A stretch of DNA of 64,000 nucleotides, taken from the NCBI RefSeq assembly GCF_035918015.1, contig NZ_CP109132.1:3968001-4032000 (forward strand), written 5' to 3'. The notes beneath the pieces are model-generated. The model was not told the DNA's origin, did not search any database, and worked only from the letters and a program-made list of their open reading frames with translations. This DNA comes from Streptomyces sp. NBC_01754 (lineage in GTDB: Bacteria; Actinomycetota; Actinomycetes; Streptomycetales; Streptomycetaceae). Position numbers and translations under genes: made by a program. Positions 30,748-39,982 of the stretch are shown piece by piece; position 1 is the stretch's first letter; every line of letters starts with the position of its first letter.

Positions 30748-32517
30748 GTGTCCGCTACCCGTTCGGTTGAAGAGCTGGGTGCGCGGTCCGCGCGCGCCCG
30801 TGCCTTGGCTCTGCTGCGTGTGCGCAGCAGAGCCGTGGCCCTGGCCGTCGTGCCCGCGGCGGTGGCCGTCGTGCTGCTGGTCGCGAACGCGCAGGGGCGC
30901 ATCGGCGGTGCGGCGTGGGACACGGCGCGCTGGGCGGTGACGGGCTGCGCGGTCGTGGTGCTGCTGCTGGCCGCCGCGGTCACCGTGGCGGTGGCCCGGG
31001 CCAGGCCCGCGGTCAGTCCGACCGTCCCCCTCACCGAAGAGGCGGCCCCCGGTCTCTACCGGCTCGTCAGGGAGCTGGCGAACCGGCTGGAGGTCCCCGC
31101 GCCGTCGGCCGTGGCGCTGACTCCGGACTGCGACAGCTGGCTGGAGGACCGTACGCACCCCGCCGCCCGGCCGAAGCCGCCGGACCTCGCCGACGGGCCG
31201 GTGGCCCGGCGCCGGGGACGCCGGGCCCCCGACGCGCCCGTGCTGGTCATCGGCTCGCCGTTCATGTGGTGGATGCGGGTGGCCGAACTGCGTGCGGTGC
31301 TCGCCCCGGTGGTCGCGGGCACGGGCCCGTCCGCGCACCCGGACATAGCCGCCGCCCGGCGCTTCGTACGCGGACTGGACGCCGCCGTCGCCGATGCGTC
31401 CACACCCGGGCAGGGAGTCGTGCGCAAGATCCCGTCCGCCTTCGTCGGATGGGTCTCCGGCCTCCTGCTGCGCGGCTGCCGTACCCATGCCGCCGAGATG
31501 GAGCGCTGTGTGGCGGCAGCCGCGTCGGTCCGTGCGCAGGCGGTGGACTACGGGCTCCGCATAGCCGCGCAGGAACAGGTCGGACTCGCCTACGCGGGCT
31601 GGGACCGGCTGCTGACCCGGGTCGCCCTGCCGGCCTGGCGGATGGGCCGCTGGCCGTCCCGGCTGGACGCCGGCGTCGTGTCGGCCCTCACGGAGCTCTC
31701 CCGCCGCGACCGGCTGGCCGAGAGCTTCACCTCCCGCCTCGGGGAGCGTCCCGCCTGCGACCTCATTGAGGAGCCGGGCACCGCCGACGAGGCGGCCTCG
31801 CTGCTGGCCGCGCGGCTGTTCCACGGCGGACCCGCGCAGAGCGGGCCCGGTTGGTCCCCCGTCGACTGGCAGCACTACCCGCAGGAGGTCGTCGACCGTA
31901 AGTGGCGCACCGAGGCCGCCCGTCTGCACCAGGTGCTCGACGCCATAAACGTGGCCGCCAGCGTCTCGGTGGGGACGCCCGCCGCACCGGTGGAGGGCGT
32001 CTTCGCCGGACACACGCTGGCCCGCGTCATCGATCACCTCGCGCCGGCCGGGCGTCGCCCCGGACAGAACGCCGAGGAGCTCGCGCGGGAGCTCGGCGCC
32101 GCCGTGGCGCGCGACGAGGCCGCAGACGCCTGGGACGCCCGGCCCGGCGGCCAGGGGAACGGCCCCTCGGGTGCGCTCGGCGCCAAGCACGGCACGGCGG
32201 CGGCCATCGACCCGCTGGAGGCCTGGGGTCTACCGCTGCCGCTCTTCCCGCTCCAACCGCCCCGCACGGACACGGAGCTGCTCACCGACCATGTGGCGGC
32301 CATGGTCTGCTGCGCGGCCGTGGACACCGCGGGTGCGGCCCCGGGGCTGGACTGGCTCGACGGACCCGTGCTGCTGGTGGACGGAAGCCGCAGGTCCGAC
32401 CTGGGCGGTCCCGTGCTCAGCTTGGTCGAGGACGGCGACGCCGAGCCGCTGCGGTCCTGGCTCTCCGCCGTCGGCGTACGTGCCGACAGGCCGGTACGCC
32501 TGGCTGAGCAGCCCTGA
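30748..32517 (+). CDS. membrane protein, degenerate M48-like peptidase
   Basis: A 589-residue protein with two N-terminal membrane helices (residues about 28-48 and 63-83). Next comes PGLYRLVRELANRLEVPAPS, as in M48/HtpX peptidases, and SPFMWWMRVAELRAVLAPVV, where M48 peptidases have S-x-x-E-L-x-A-V-L-A-H-E-x-x-H. The HExxH metal motif is absent (VVAGTG in its place). The remainder is an alpha-helical soluble region that includes EVVDRKWRTEAARLHQV. So it is likely a pseudopeptidase. Start GTG 30748. Function unknown; the fold assignment is an inference. Confidence 0.7.
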   Translation: MSATRSVEELGARSARARALALLRVRSRAVALAVVPAAVAVVLLVANAQGRIGGAAWDTARWAVTGCAVVVLLLAAAVTVAVARARPAVSPTVPLTEEAAPGLYRLVRELANRLEVPAPSAVALTPDCDSWLEDRTHPAARPKPPDLADGPVARRRGRRAPDAPVLVIGSPFMWWMRVAELRAVLAPVVAGTGPSAHPDIAAARRFVRGLDAAVADASTPGQGVVRKIPSAFVGWVSGLLLRGCRTHAAEMERCVAAAASVRAQAVDYGLRIAAQEQVGLAYAGWDRLLTRVALPAWRMGRWPSRLDAGVVSALTELSRRDRLAESFTSRLGERPACDLIEEPGTADEAASLLAARLFHGGPAQSGPGWSPVDWQHYPQEVVDRKWRTEAARLHQVLDAINVAASVSVGTPAAPVEGVFAGHTLARVIDHLAPAGRRPGQNAEELARELGAAVARDEAADAWDARPGGQGNGPSGALGAKHGTAAAIDPLEAWGLPLPLFPLQPPRTDTELLTDHVAAMVCCAAVDTAGAAPGLDWLDGPVLLVDGSRRSDLGGPVLSLVEDGDAEPLRSWLSAVGVRADRPVRLAEQP

Positions 32518-32590
32518 GGCAGCCCTGAGGAGCCCGGAGCAGCCCGGAGCAGGCCTCAGCCCAGCCCTGAGGAGCCCGGAGAGGCCACGG
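32510..32590. repeat. tandem GCAGCCCTGAGG / AGCCCGGAG repeats
   Basis: Imperfect tandem units GCAGCCCTGAG and GAGCCCGGAG(CA) follow the end of the previous gene. They are part of a 447-bp region (32518-32964) without a gene, which also holds GGTCCTC-type repeats at about 32595-32645. Confidence 0.6.
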
Positions 32591-32964
32591 CGGTCCCTCA
32601 AACGGTCCTCGAGGCCTCTTCGTGGTCCTCAGCGGTCCTCGGCGGTTCAGTGGGCAGAACTGCCCTGGTCGGCTCTGAACGGCCCTGAACGGTCTGAACC
32701 GAACGGGTCATGAACGCTTTGAACAGCCCTTCCGCCACCTTTCCACCAGACGGTGACGGCGTGGACGTGGGTTCTTTCTGCACGCGCGTGCGTGCGTATA
32801 ACCCACGAGATGTCGTACATACGCCCCCAATACTCGGAAGAATGGGCTCCGCACGCGTCAATTCGCGACGAACGGTGACGGAGTGCATGCGTGATGTGAT
32901 GTGCTGGAGTCGGCGCCGGTATCCGGCGCGGCAGAGTGGTCGGGGGACGAGGGAGGGGAGCGGC

Positions 32965-34428
32965 GTGGGGGCTGAGCACATCCGGCGGTGGGAATCTGGT
33001 GCGCTGGCGCATGCCGTGAGCGATCCCTTCGGGCAGGGTCCGCTGCCCTGGCTGCGCGGCAGCGAGAACTACTTCGACGACACCGGCCAGGTCGTCCCCT
33101 GGTACGCCGACCCCGACCTCGGCCGGAGCGGGAGCGGTGGCGGCACCCGTACCGCCGACGACGTGCACCAGCAGATCAAGGGGTTCGCCTCGCCGGGCGC
33201 GGCCGCCCCCGGCGAGGCCATCGACTTCCACATCACGGTGAACCCGCCCCAGCAGTTCTCCGTGGACGTCTACCGCATCGGCCACTACGCGGGCGACGGC
33301 GCATCCCAGATCACCACGAGCCCACGGCTGCCCGGCATCGTCCAGCCGGCCCCGCTCACCGCCGGGCGGACGGTCTCCTGCCACCACTGGTGGCTCTCCT
33401 GGCGGCTTCAGATCCCGAGCTACTGGTCGGTCGGGGCGTACGTCGCGGTGCTCACCACCGTCGACGGACACCGTTCGCACGTCCCGTTCACCGTCCGCGA
33501 CGACCATCCGGCGGACCTGCTGCTCCTGCTGCCGGACATCACCTGGCAGGCGTACAACCTCTACCCGGAGGACGGCCGGACCGGCGCCAGTCTCTACCAC
33601 GCCTGGGACGAGCAGGGGAGGCTGCTGGGCGAGGAGGACGCCGCCGCCACGATCTCCTTCGACCGCCCCTACGCGGGTGCCGGCCTGCCGCTGCACGTGG
33701 GCCACGCCTACGACTTCATCCGCTGGGCCGAGCGGTACGGCTACGACCTCGCGTACGCCGACGCCCGCGATCTGCACGCCGGCCGCGTCGACCCCGGCCG
33801 GTACCGCGGCCTGGTCTTCCCTGGCCACGACGAGTACTGGTCGGTGCCCATGCGCCGTACCGCCGAACTGGCCCGGGACACCGGTACCTCGCTCGTCTTC
33901 CTGTCCGCCAACACCATGTACTGGCAGGTCGGTCTCTCGCCCTCCGCGTCCGGGGTTCCGGACCGGCTCCTCACCTGCCGCAAGCGCCGCGGACCGGGCA
34001 AACCGGCGCTCTGGCGCGAGGTCGACCGACCCGAGCAGCAACTGCTGGGCATCCAGTACGCGGGCCGCGTGCCCGACCCGCACCCCCTGGTCGTACGGAA
34101 CGCCGGGCACTGGCTGTGGGAGGCGACCGGGGCGGGGGAGGGCGACGAGATCGACGGACTGGTCGCCGGCGAGGCCGACCGGTACTTCCCGCGCACGACC
34201 CTGCCCGAGCACCAGAACCGCATGCTGCTGGCCCACTCCCCGTACCAGGACGGCGACGGGGTCACCCGGCACCAGGAGACCTCGCTGTACCGGGCCCCTT
34301 CGGGTGCGCTCGTCTTCGCCTCGGGCACCTTCGCCTGGTCCCCGGCCCTGGACCGCCCCGGCCATGTCGACTCCCGTGTCCAGCGGGCCACGGCCAATCT
34401 GCTCGACCGGATCTGTAAGCGCGACTGA
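32965..34428 (+). CDS. N,N-dimethylformamidase beta-subunit-like protein
   Basis: A 487-residue protein. VDVYRIGHYAGDGASQIT and DITWQAYNLYPEDGRTGASL are typical of the C-terminal domain of the N,N-dimethylformamidase large subunit family. FPGHDEYWSVPMRRTAE with the GHDEYW box, and SANTMYWQVG, follow. This family, despite its name, includes many proteins of unknown role. GTG 32965 was chosen for its GAGGGGAG Shine-Dalgarno; an upstream extension to 32710 has a poor start. No signal peptide is visible. A DMF-degrading role should not be assumed. Confidence 0.75.
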   Translation: MGAEHIRRWESGALAHAVSDPFGQGPLPWLRGSENYFDDTGQVVPWYADPDLGRSGSGGGTRTADDVHQQIKGFASPGAAAPGEAIDFHITVNPPQQFSVDVYRIGHYAGDGASQITTSPRLPGIVQPAPLTAGRTVSCHHWWLSWRLQIPSYWSVGAYVAVLTTVDGHRSHVPFTVRDDHPADLLLLLPDITWQAYNLYPEDGRTGASLYHAWDEQGRLLGEEDAAATISFDRPYAGAGLPLHVGHAYDFIRWAERYGYDLAYADARDLHAGRVDPGRYRGLVFPGHDEYWSVPMRRTAELARDTGTSLVFLSANTMYWQVGLSPSASGVPDRLLTCRKRRGPGKPALWREVDRPEQQLLGIQYAGRVPDPHPLVVRNAGHWLWEATGAGEGDEIDGLVAGEADRYFPRTTLPEHQNRMLLAHSPYQDGDGVTRHQETSLYRAPSGALVFASGTFAWSPALDRPGHVDSRVQRATANLLDRICKRD

Positions 34429-34643
34429 CCGCGCGGGCGGTCTCGGCCCTCCGGACCCGGACACCCCCGGCCCACGGACGCCGGCCAGGCTCGACGGTCC
34501 GCGGCTCCACGGCCCCCGGGCCTGTCCGCCCTGCCCTGGTCCACGGCTCCCGGCCCTGTCCGCCCGGACACCCCCTGGCGGCGCGCATCGTGTCCATGCG
34601 GGACAATCGCAACGACTCCTGGATCTACCTACGCGGAGGCAGC

Positions 34644-35573
34644 GTGTCCGGTTTCGTAGAAAAGCCCGAGCCCGTGCAGGTGCCGGGGCTCACCCACCTG
34701 CACACCGGCAAGGTGCGCGATCTGTACCGGAACGAGGCCGGTGACCTCGTCATGGTCGCCAGCGACCGTATCTCCGCGTACGACTGGGTCCTGCCCACCG
34801 AGATCCCGGACAAGGGGAGGGTGCTCACCCAGCTGTCCCTGTGGTGGTTCGAGCAGCTCGCCGATCTCGTCCCCAACCACGTGCTCTCCACCGAGCTGCC
34901 CGCCGGGGCGCCCGCTGACTGGGCGGGGCGGACGATGATCTGCCGGTCACTGCGCATGGTGCCCGTCGAGTGTGTGGCGCGCGGTTATCTGGCCGGCTCC
35001 GGGCTGGTCGAGTACGACGCCACGCAGACCGTCTGCGGGATCGGTCTGCCCGCAGGGCTGGTCGACGGTTCCGAACTGCCGGGGGCGATCTTCACCCCCG
35101 CCACCAAGGCAGCCGTCGGCGACCACGACGAGAACGTGAGTTACGAGGAGGTCGCCCGCGAGGTCGGCCCCGAGACGGCGGCGGCGCTGCGGCAGACCAC
35201 GCTGGCCGTCTACGGCCGGGCCCGTGACATCGCCCGTGAGCGCGGCATCATCCTGGCCGACACCAAGTTCGAGTTCGGCTTCGCGCCCGACGGGGACGGC
35301 GGCGAGGATCTGGTCATCGCCGACGAGGTGCTGACCCCGGACTCCTCGCGCTTCTGGCCCGCGGCGAGCTGGGAGCCCGGCACGGCTCAGCCCTCGTACG
35401 ACAAGCAGTTCGTGCGCGACTGGCTGACCTCGCCCGCCTCCGGCTGGGACCGGCACGGCGAGCAGCCGCCGCCGGCGCTGCCGCAGGAGATCGTGGACGC
35501 GACCCGGGCCAAGTACCTGGACGCCTACGAGCACCTCACCGGCCTCACCTGGTCCCAGGCCCCGCAGCGGTGA
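34644..35573 (+). CDS. purC: phosphoribosylaminoimidazole-succinocarboxamide synthase
   Basis: A 309-residue SAICAR synthetase (CAIR + Asp + ATP to SAICAR). Visible family motifs: HTGKVRDLYRN at residues about 20-30, VASDRISAYDWVLPTEIPDK, VECVARGYLAGSG, TPATKA, ILADTKFEFG and DEVLTPDSSRFWP. GGAGG lies 4 nt before GTG 34644. Independent of the dimethylformamidase-like gene, with about 200 bp between. Terminator and tRNA-Gly follow. Confidence 0.95.
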   Translation: MSGFVEKPEPVQVPGLTHLHTGKVRDLYRNEAGDLVMVASDRISAYDWVLPTEIPDKGRVLTQLSLWWFEQLADLVPNHVLSTELPAGAPADWAGRTMICRSLRMVPVECVARGYLAGSGLVEYDATQTVCGIGLPAGLVDGSELPGAIFTPATKAAVGDHDENVSYEEVAREVGPETAAALRQTTLAVYGRARDIARERGIILADTKFEFGFAPDGDGGEDLVIADEVLTPDSSRFWPAASWEPGTAQPSYDKQFVRDWLTSPASGWDRHGEQPPPALPQEIVDATRAKYLDAYEHLTGLTWSQAPQR

Positions 35574-35580
35574 CGACGAA

Positions 35581-35605
35581 GGCCCCGGTCCTCGGGACCG
35601 GGGCC
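35581..35605 (+). terminator. hairpin after purC, shared with tRNA-Gly
   Basis: GGCCCCGGTC, CTCGG, GACCGGGGCC. It lies 8 nt after the purC stop and 9 nt beyond the 3' end of the opposite-strand tRNA-Gly, so it can end both transcripts. Confidence 0.75.
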
Positions 35606-35613
35606 TTCCTCCG

Positions 35614-35689
35614 TGGAGCGAACGACGAGGTTCGAACTCGCGACCTCAACCTTGGCAAGGTTGCGCTCTACCAACTGAGCTACGTTCGC
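35614..35689 (-). tRNA. tRNA-Gly (anticodon GCC)
   Basis: A 76-nt tRNA with acceptor GCGAACG/CGTTCGC, anticodon loop TTGCCAA, T-loop GTTCGAACC and encoded CCA. Closely similar to the second copy at 39608-39680. Confidence 0.95.
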
Positions 35690-35711
35690 ATGCGCCGTGG
35701 CGCGCTGACCA

Positions 35712-36341
35712 CTATACCCAACCTCGCTCGCGTGCGAGTCGCACGGCCGCGTGACGGTTCTCGGCCCCCAGCTTGGAGACCGCCGCCGACAGGTAGTTGC
35801 GGACCGTCCCCTGCGACAGCGAGGCCCGCTCGGCGATGTCCGCGACGGGCGCCCCGTCCGACGCCAGCTCCAGCACCTCGGCTTCCCGGGCGGTCAGCGG
35901 CGAGTCCCCGGCGGAGATCGCGTCGGCCGCCAACTCCGGGTCCACGTAACGGCTTCCCGCGTGCACGGTCCGGATGATCTCGGCCAGGCGCCGGGCGCTG
36001 ACCGTCTTCGGCACGAAGGCCCGCACGCCCGCCGCCAGGGCGCGCTTCAGATGGCCGGGCCGGCCGTGGCTGGTCACGATCATGGTCCGGCAGTCGGGCA
36101 GTCCGGTACGCAGCGCTGTGGCGACGTTCACACCGTCCGCGCCGGGCATCTCCAGGTCCAGGACCGCCACGTCGGGCCGGTGCGCCAGGGCCATCGCGAT
36201 CGCCTCGGGACCGGTGGCCGCCTCCGCGACCAGGACGATGTCGTCCTCCAGCGCGAGGAGGGCGGCCAGTGCGCCCCGTATCAGGTGCTCGTCGTCGGCC
36301 AGCAGGACCCGGACGGGCCGGGGCGGCGGTGCGGATGTCAT
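35712..36341 (-). CDS. NarL/DesR-type response regulator
   Basis: A 209-residue regulator: receiver domain with DD near residue 16 (LLADDEHLIR), the phospho-acceptor Asp in VAVLDLEMPG, Thr/Ser in MIVTSHG and Lys in VPKTVS, then a LuxR helix-turn-helix PLTAREAEVLELASDGAPVA, DIAERASLSQGTVRNYLSA. Its ATG overlaps the stop of the kinase gene, so both are co-translated. It probably controls the adjacent ABC exporter. Confidence 0.9.
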   Translation of the reverse strand: MTSAPPPRPVRVLLADDEHLIRGALAALLALEDDIVLVAEAATGPEAIAMALAHRPDVAVLDLEMPGADGVNVATALRTGLPDCRTMIVTSHGRPGHLKRALAAGVRAFVPKTVSARRLAEIIRTVHAGSRYVDPELAADAISAGDSPLTAREAEVLELASDGAPVADIAERASLSQGTVRNYLSAAVSKLGAENRHAAVRLARERGWV

Positions 36342-37690
36342 CGTCTCTCCTCCAGCGTGGGCACCACGGCCTCGCGGGGCGAGGACGGCGTCACAGGCGT
36401 AACGGGCGCGACAGCCTCAACTGGCGTACGAGCTGCGACAGGCGTCACAGCGGGCACGGCACCGCCGCGTGAGGGCAGCGGGACGGTCGCGGTCAGCCGG
36501 AAGTGCCCGTCACCCGTCGGGCCCGCCTCCAGCAGGCCGTCCAGCACCCTCAGCCGTTCGCGGAGCCCGGGCAGCCCCGAACCGTGGCCCGGGGTGGTGT
36601 CCGCGTCCGGCGGTACGCCGTCGTTCTCCACCACCAGCCGTACGGTGTCCTCGGCCGCCCGGAGCCGGATGGAGCACCGCTTCGGGTCGCCGTGCCGCAG
36701 GACGTTGGTGGCCGCTTCCCGTACGACCCAGCCGAGCGCCGAACGCACCGGGGCCGGCAGGGGTTCGCCGGGATGCGAACCGGGGTCCTCCACCGTGCAG
36801 CTGATACCCGCCGCCTCCAGCACCCCCTGGGCCCCCGCGAGTTCCGTACGCAGATCCGCCTCACGGTAGCCGCGCACGACGTCGCGGACCTCCTGCTGGG
36901 ACGCGCGGGCGATCCGCTGCACCTCGATCATCTGGTCCACCGCCGCCGGTTTCCCGCGCTGCGCCAGCTCCACGGCCAGTTCGCTCTTCAGCGCGATCAC
37001 CGCCAGGTTCCGTCCCAGCACGTCGTGCATGTCCCGGCCGAACCGCAGCCGCTCCTCGGCGACCGCCAGCCGGGTCTCCATGTCCTTGGCCTCGCGGAGT
37101 TTCAGCATCAGGCCCAGGGACCACGCGGAGATCCGCACGGTGACGGCCATCGTTCCGTTGCCGAAACCCATACCGAAGGCGGTCTGGAGCGCGATCGAAC
37201 CGCTGCCCCCGGCGAGCAGGACGCCGCCACCCGCACCGGCCGCCACGGCCACCACGGCCAGGGGGGTGGCCCACGCGGGCGCGATCAGGACGAGTGAGGT
37301 CACGAACGGCAGGGCCGACGAGGCGAGGGCCAGGGGAAGCTCGGGGAAGGAGTCGGGGCCGGCGTACGCGCCGAGCCCCAGCAGGCCCGCGGCGTTCGCG
37401 AGCATCAGGGCGGCCCCGAGCGCCGGCAGCGGCCGGGCGACGGTCCGGCGTCCCAGATAGCTCTCCAGCGCCCGGGCCACCAGCGGCACCGCGCAGCACC
37501 CCTGGGCGACGGCGGACAGGACCGTCAGGGCGATCAGGACGACGGGCGCGTCGGAGTGCCGCACGGGCCGTGTCACCGACAGAAGCCCCTGGCACAGGAT
37601 CGACATCCACACCAGCGTCTGGAGGGTGCCACGCGTGTACAGGTCGAGCATGCCGAAGCCGTCGCGCTTCCTCCACGCCCGTATCCACAC
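36338..37690 (-). CDS. DesK-type sensor histidine kinase
   Basis: A 450-residue membrane kinase with several hydrophobic helices in the first 190 residues. The HisKA_3 box ERLRFGRDMHDVLGRNLAVI carries the phospho-His (D-M-H-D-V-L-G). Then an HATPase_c domain: VVREAATNVLRHG (N box), VVENDGVPPD and GSGLPGLRERL (G boxes). The tail is a low-complexity Val/Thr/Pro stretch. I took GTG 37690 for its AAGGAG upstream. It is coupled to the response regulator. Confidence 0.85.
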   Translation of the reverse strand: MWIRAWRKRDGFGMLDLYTRGTLQTLVWMSILCQGLLSVTRPVRHSDAPVVLIALTVLSAVAQGCCAVPLVARALESYLGRRTVARPLPALGAALMLANAAGLLGLGAYAGPDSFPELPLALASSALPFVTSLVLIAPAWATPLAVVAVAAGAGGGVLLAGGSGSIALQTAFGMGFGNGTMAVTVRISAWSLGLMLKLREAKDMETRLAVAEERLRFGRDMHDVLGRNLAVIALKSELAVELAQRGKPAAVDQMIEVQRIARASQQEVRDVVRGYREADLRTELAGAQGVLEAAGISCTVEDPGSHPGEPLPAPVRSALGWVVREAATNVLRHGDPKRCSIRLRAAEDTVRLVVENDGVPPDADTTPGHGSGLPGLRERLRVLDGLLEAGPTGDGHFRLTATVPLPSRGGAVPAVTPVAARTPVEAVAPVTPVTPSSPREAVVPTLEERR

Positions 37691-37722
37691 AGTCCTTCGC
37701 TCCTTCTCGGTTCCGCCGGTGC

Positions 37723-38535
37723 TCAGCGTCGCGGATCCCATCGGAACCACCGCTGCACAGCAAACACCGAGAGTGCCGTCCAGGCCAGCGCCGTGAGCGC
37801 CGCCCCGAGGACGTCACCGCCCGGTACGCCCCCCAGCCAGCCCGCCCGGACCAGGGTCATCACACCGGTGACCGGGAGCAGTTCGCAGAGCGACGCGGCG
37901 AGGTCAGGGAGGAGGTCCAGCGGTACGAAGAAGCCGGAACCCAGCATCGAGACGAGGAACAGCGGCAGCGTGGTGAGCTGGGCGGTCTGCACCGTACGCG
38001 TCAGTGCCGAGGTGGCCGCGGCGAGCGCGGTCAGCAGGACGACGCCGATCAGCAGCCCCAGCAGCAGCAGTTCGGGCCGCCGCGGTGCCGTGAGACCGAA
38101 GGCGAGTGTGCCGACGACGACGATCAGTACGCACTGGACGAGCGCCAGGAGCACCGCGGGGAGGGCCGTACCGGTGAGGATCTCGCGGTCGGTGACCTCT
38201 CCGGTGCGGAGCCGCTTCAGGACGAGCTCCTCGCGCCGGGCCACGTAGGCGGCGACCAGGTTCATGTAGACGACCTGGAGCAGCACCATGCCGATACCGC
38301 CGCTCAGGGAGGCACCGGCGACGGACAGTCCGGAGCCCTCCAGACCGATCTCCTCCAGCGTGGACTTCATGACGAGGATCAGCAGCACCGGCATCAGCAG
38401 GACCATGAACACCGCCGTCCTGTTGCGCAGGAGGAGTGTCATCTCGGCCCGGCCGAGTGCGCTCAGCCGGCCCGCCGTCGTGGTGCCCGCCGTCGTGCGC
38501 GCGGTCGTGGTGCCCGCCGTCGTGGTGCCCGTCAT
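37723..38535 (-). CDS. ABC-2 type transporter permease
   Basis: A 270-residue permease with six hydrophobic helices, including NRTAVFMVLLMPVLLILVMK, LLQVVYMNLVAAYVARREE and LTTLPLFLVSMLGSGFFVPL. The N-terminus is a simple Thr/Ala/Gly repeat (TTTAGTTTARTTAGTTTAG) encoded by a GTCGTGGTGCCCGCC-type DNA repeat, of unknown role. The 4-nt overlap with the ATPase gene shows coupling. ATPase, permease, kinase and regulator make a typical drug/peptide efflux module of Streptomyces. Confidence 0.85.
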   Translation of the reverse strand: MTGTTTAGTTTARTTAGTTTAGRLSALGRAEMTLLLRNRTAVFMVLLMPVLLILVMKSTLEEIGLEGSGLSVAGASLSGGIGMVLLQVVYMNLVAAYVARREELVLKRLRTGEVTDREILTGTALPAVLLALVQCVLIVVVGTLAFGLTAPRRPELLLLGLLIGVVLLTALAAATSALTRTVQTAQLTTLPLFLVSMLGSGFFVPLDLLPDLAASLCELLPVTGVMTLVRAGWLGGVPGGDVLGAALTALAWTALSVFAVQRWFRWDPRR

Positions 38536-39476
38536 GCCGCGGCCCTTTCCGTCTCCGTGTGTGTCTTCGCGATGTCGAGGAACGCCTCTTCCAGCGAGGC
38601 GGAGCGGGCGTCGAGCCCGATCAGCTCCACGCCCGACTCCCGGGCCCAGGTGAGCAGTTCGTGGAGCGACTCCTGGAGCGTGTGGGTGCGGATCTCGACG
38701 CGTTGCCCGACCGCACCCGCCCGCAGCACCAGCGGCAGCCGCGCCGCCGGGACGTCCGCCGGGAGGCCGAAGCGGATACGGGAGGGACGCGCGGCCGTCA
38801 CGTCGGCGATCGTGCCCGAGGTGACGATCCGCCCCTGGTGCATGATCGCCAGCCGGTCGGCGAGCGCCTCGGCCTCCTCCAGGTAGTGGGTGGTCAGCAG
38901 GACGGTCGTACCGCCCTCGCGCAGCTCCCGCACCAGCCGCCAGGTCTCACGCCGCCCCTCGGCGTCGAGTCCGGTCGTCGGCTCGTCCAGGAAGAGGACC
39001 TCCGGACGGCCGAGCAGGGCGAGTGCCAGGTCGAGCCGGCGGCGCTCACCGCCGGAGAGCTGCTTGACCCGCACCCCGGCCCGGGCGGTCAGACCCACCA
39101 GACCGAGGACCTCGCCGGCCGGCCGTGCTCCGCTGGTGCAGCCCGCCCACATCCGCAGGGTCTCGGTGACGGTCAGGTCGGAGGGGAAGCCGCCCTCCTG
39201 GAGCATCACACCGACCCGGGGGCGGACGGCGGCGCGCTCGCGGTACGGATCGTGGCCGAGCACCCGCACGGTCCCGCCGTCCGGGCGGGCCAGTCCTTCC
39301 AGGAGCTCGACCGTGGAGGTCTTGCCCGCGCCGTTGGTGCCGAGGAGGGCGAAGAGTTCGCCGGGTGCGACGGAGAACGAGATGCCGGACACCGCCTCGA
39401 AGCCGCCCGCGTAACGCCGCCGTACGTCGTCCGCCACGACTGCGGCTCCGGTGTGGGGAAAGTCGTCACTGGTCAT
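38532..39476 (-). CDS. ABC transporter ATP-binding protein
   Basis: A 314-residue ATPase: Walker A ALLGTNGAGKTSTVELLEGL, signature KQLSGGERRRLDLALALLGR, Walker B EVLFLDEPTTGLD and the H-loop VLLTTHYLEEAE. Similar to DrrA/CcmA-type exporters. Lies upstream of its permease in the operon. ATG 39476 is the only good start. Confidence 0.9.
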   Translation of the reverse strand: MTSDDFPHTGAAVVADDVRRRYAGGFEAVSGISFSVAPGELFALLGTNGAGKTSTVELLEGLARPDGGTVRVLGHDPYRERAAVRPRVGVMLQEGGFPSDLTVTETLRMWAGCTSGARPAGEVLGLVGLTARAGVRVKQLSGGERRRLDLALALLGRPEVLFLDEPTTGLDAEGRRETWRLVRELREGGTTVLLTTHYLEEAEALADRLAIMHQGRIVTSGTIADVTAARPSRIRFGLPADVPAARLPLVLRAGAVGQRVEIRTHTLQESLHELLTWARESGVELIGLDARSASLEEAFLDIAKTHTETERAAA

Positions 39477-39567
39477 GGCCCAAGACTTCCGCCGGATCGC
39501 GGCCGCGCGCAGTGCGCGCTGTCATGACTCCGTATGACGCATGTCATGCACGGCCGACGGGTACGAC

Positions 39568-39600
39568 AAAGGCCCCGGTCGACAATCGACCAGGGCCTTT
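39568..39600 (-). terminator. hairpin terminator beyond tRNA-Gly
   Basis: AAAGGCCCCGGTCGA and TCGACCAGGGCCTTT with a CAA loop and one mismatch; the AAA/TTT ends suit termination on either strand. It separates the ABC operon from the tRNA-Gly pair. Confidence 0.65.
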
Positions 39601-39607
39601 GGAAAAG

Positions 39608-39680
39608 AGCGGACGACCAGGTTCGAACTGGCGACCTCAACCTTGGCAAGGTTGCGCTCTACCAACTGAGCTACGTCCGC
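39608..39680 (-). tRNA. tRNA-Gly (anticodon GCC), second copy
   Basis: Acceptor GCGGACG/CGTCCGC, anticodon GCC, T-loop GTTCGAACC. CCA is not encoded. Body nearly identical to the copy at 35614-35689. Confidence 0.95.
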
Positions 39681-39759
39681 AGTGCAACCACTCGGCTTTC
39701 ACCGGTGGAGCGACCACCACTCTACCTGATCCACGAGGTGACCCGGTAAGGCGGTGCAG

Positions 39760-39831
39760 AGCGGGTGACAGGAATTGCACACTGCGCCTTCCCCCTGGAA
39801 GGGGGATGTTCTACTACTGAACTACACCCGC
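39760..39831 (-). tRNA. tRNA-Gly (anticodon TCC) with unusual D and T loops
   Basis: Acceptor GCGGGTG/CACCCGC and an anticodon arm TCCCCCTTCCAGGGGGA give Gly(UCC). The D-loop reads AGTAGTAG instead of AGTGGTAG, so the invariant G18-G19 is broken. The T-loop region reads GTGCAATTC instead of GTTCGAATC. CCA is not encoded. These changes recall the non-proteinogenic tRNA-Gly of staphylococci; see findings. Confidence 0.8.
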
Positions 39832-39982
39832 ACGCTGCTTCGGGCCCGGCCTTTCGGCCTTGCCCTTCGGCGTGCTCCAGACTCTAGCCGACCTGCGGGG
39901 GTGTTGTGCAAGTCGGCTCCCCGGGGTGCTGTCGGCGGGAGCCGCCGAGCCGTGACGGAATGGAACATTCCGGTCGCGGACC

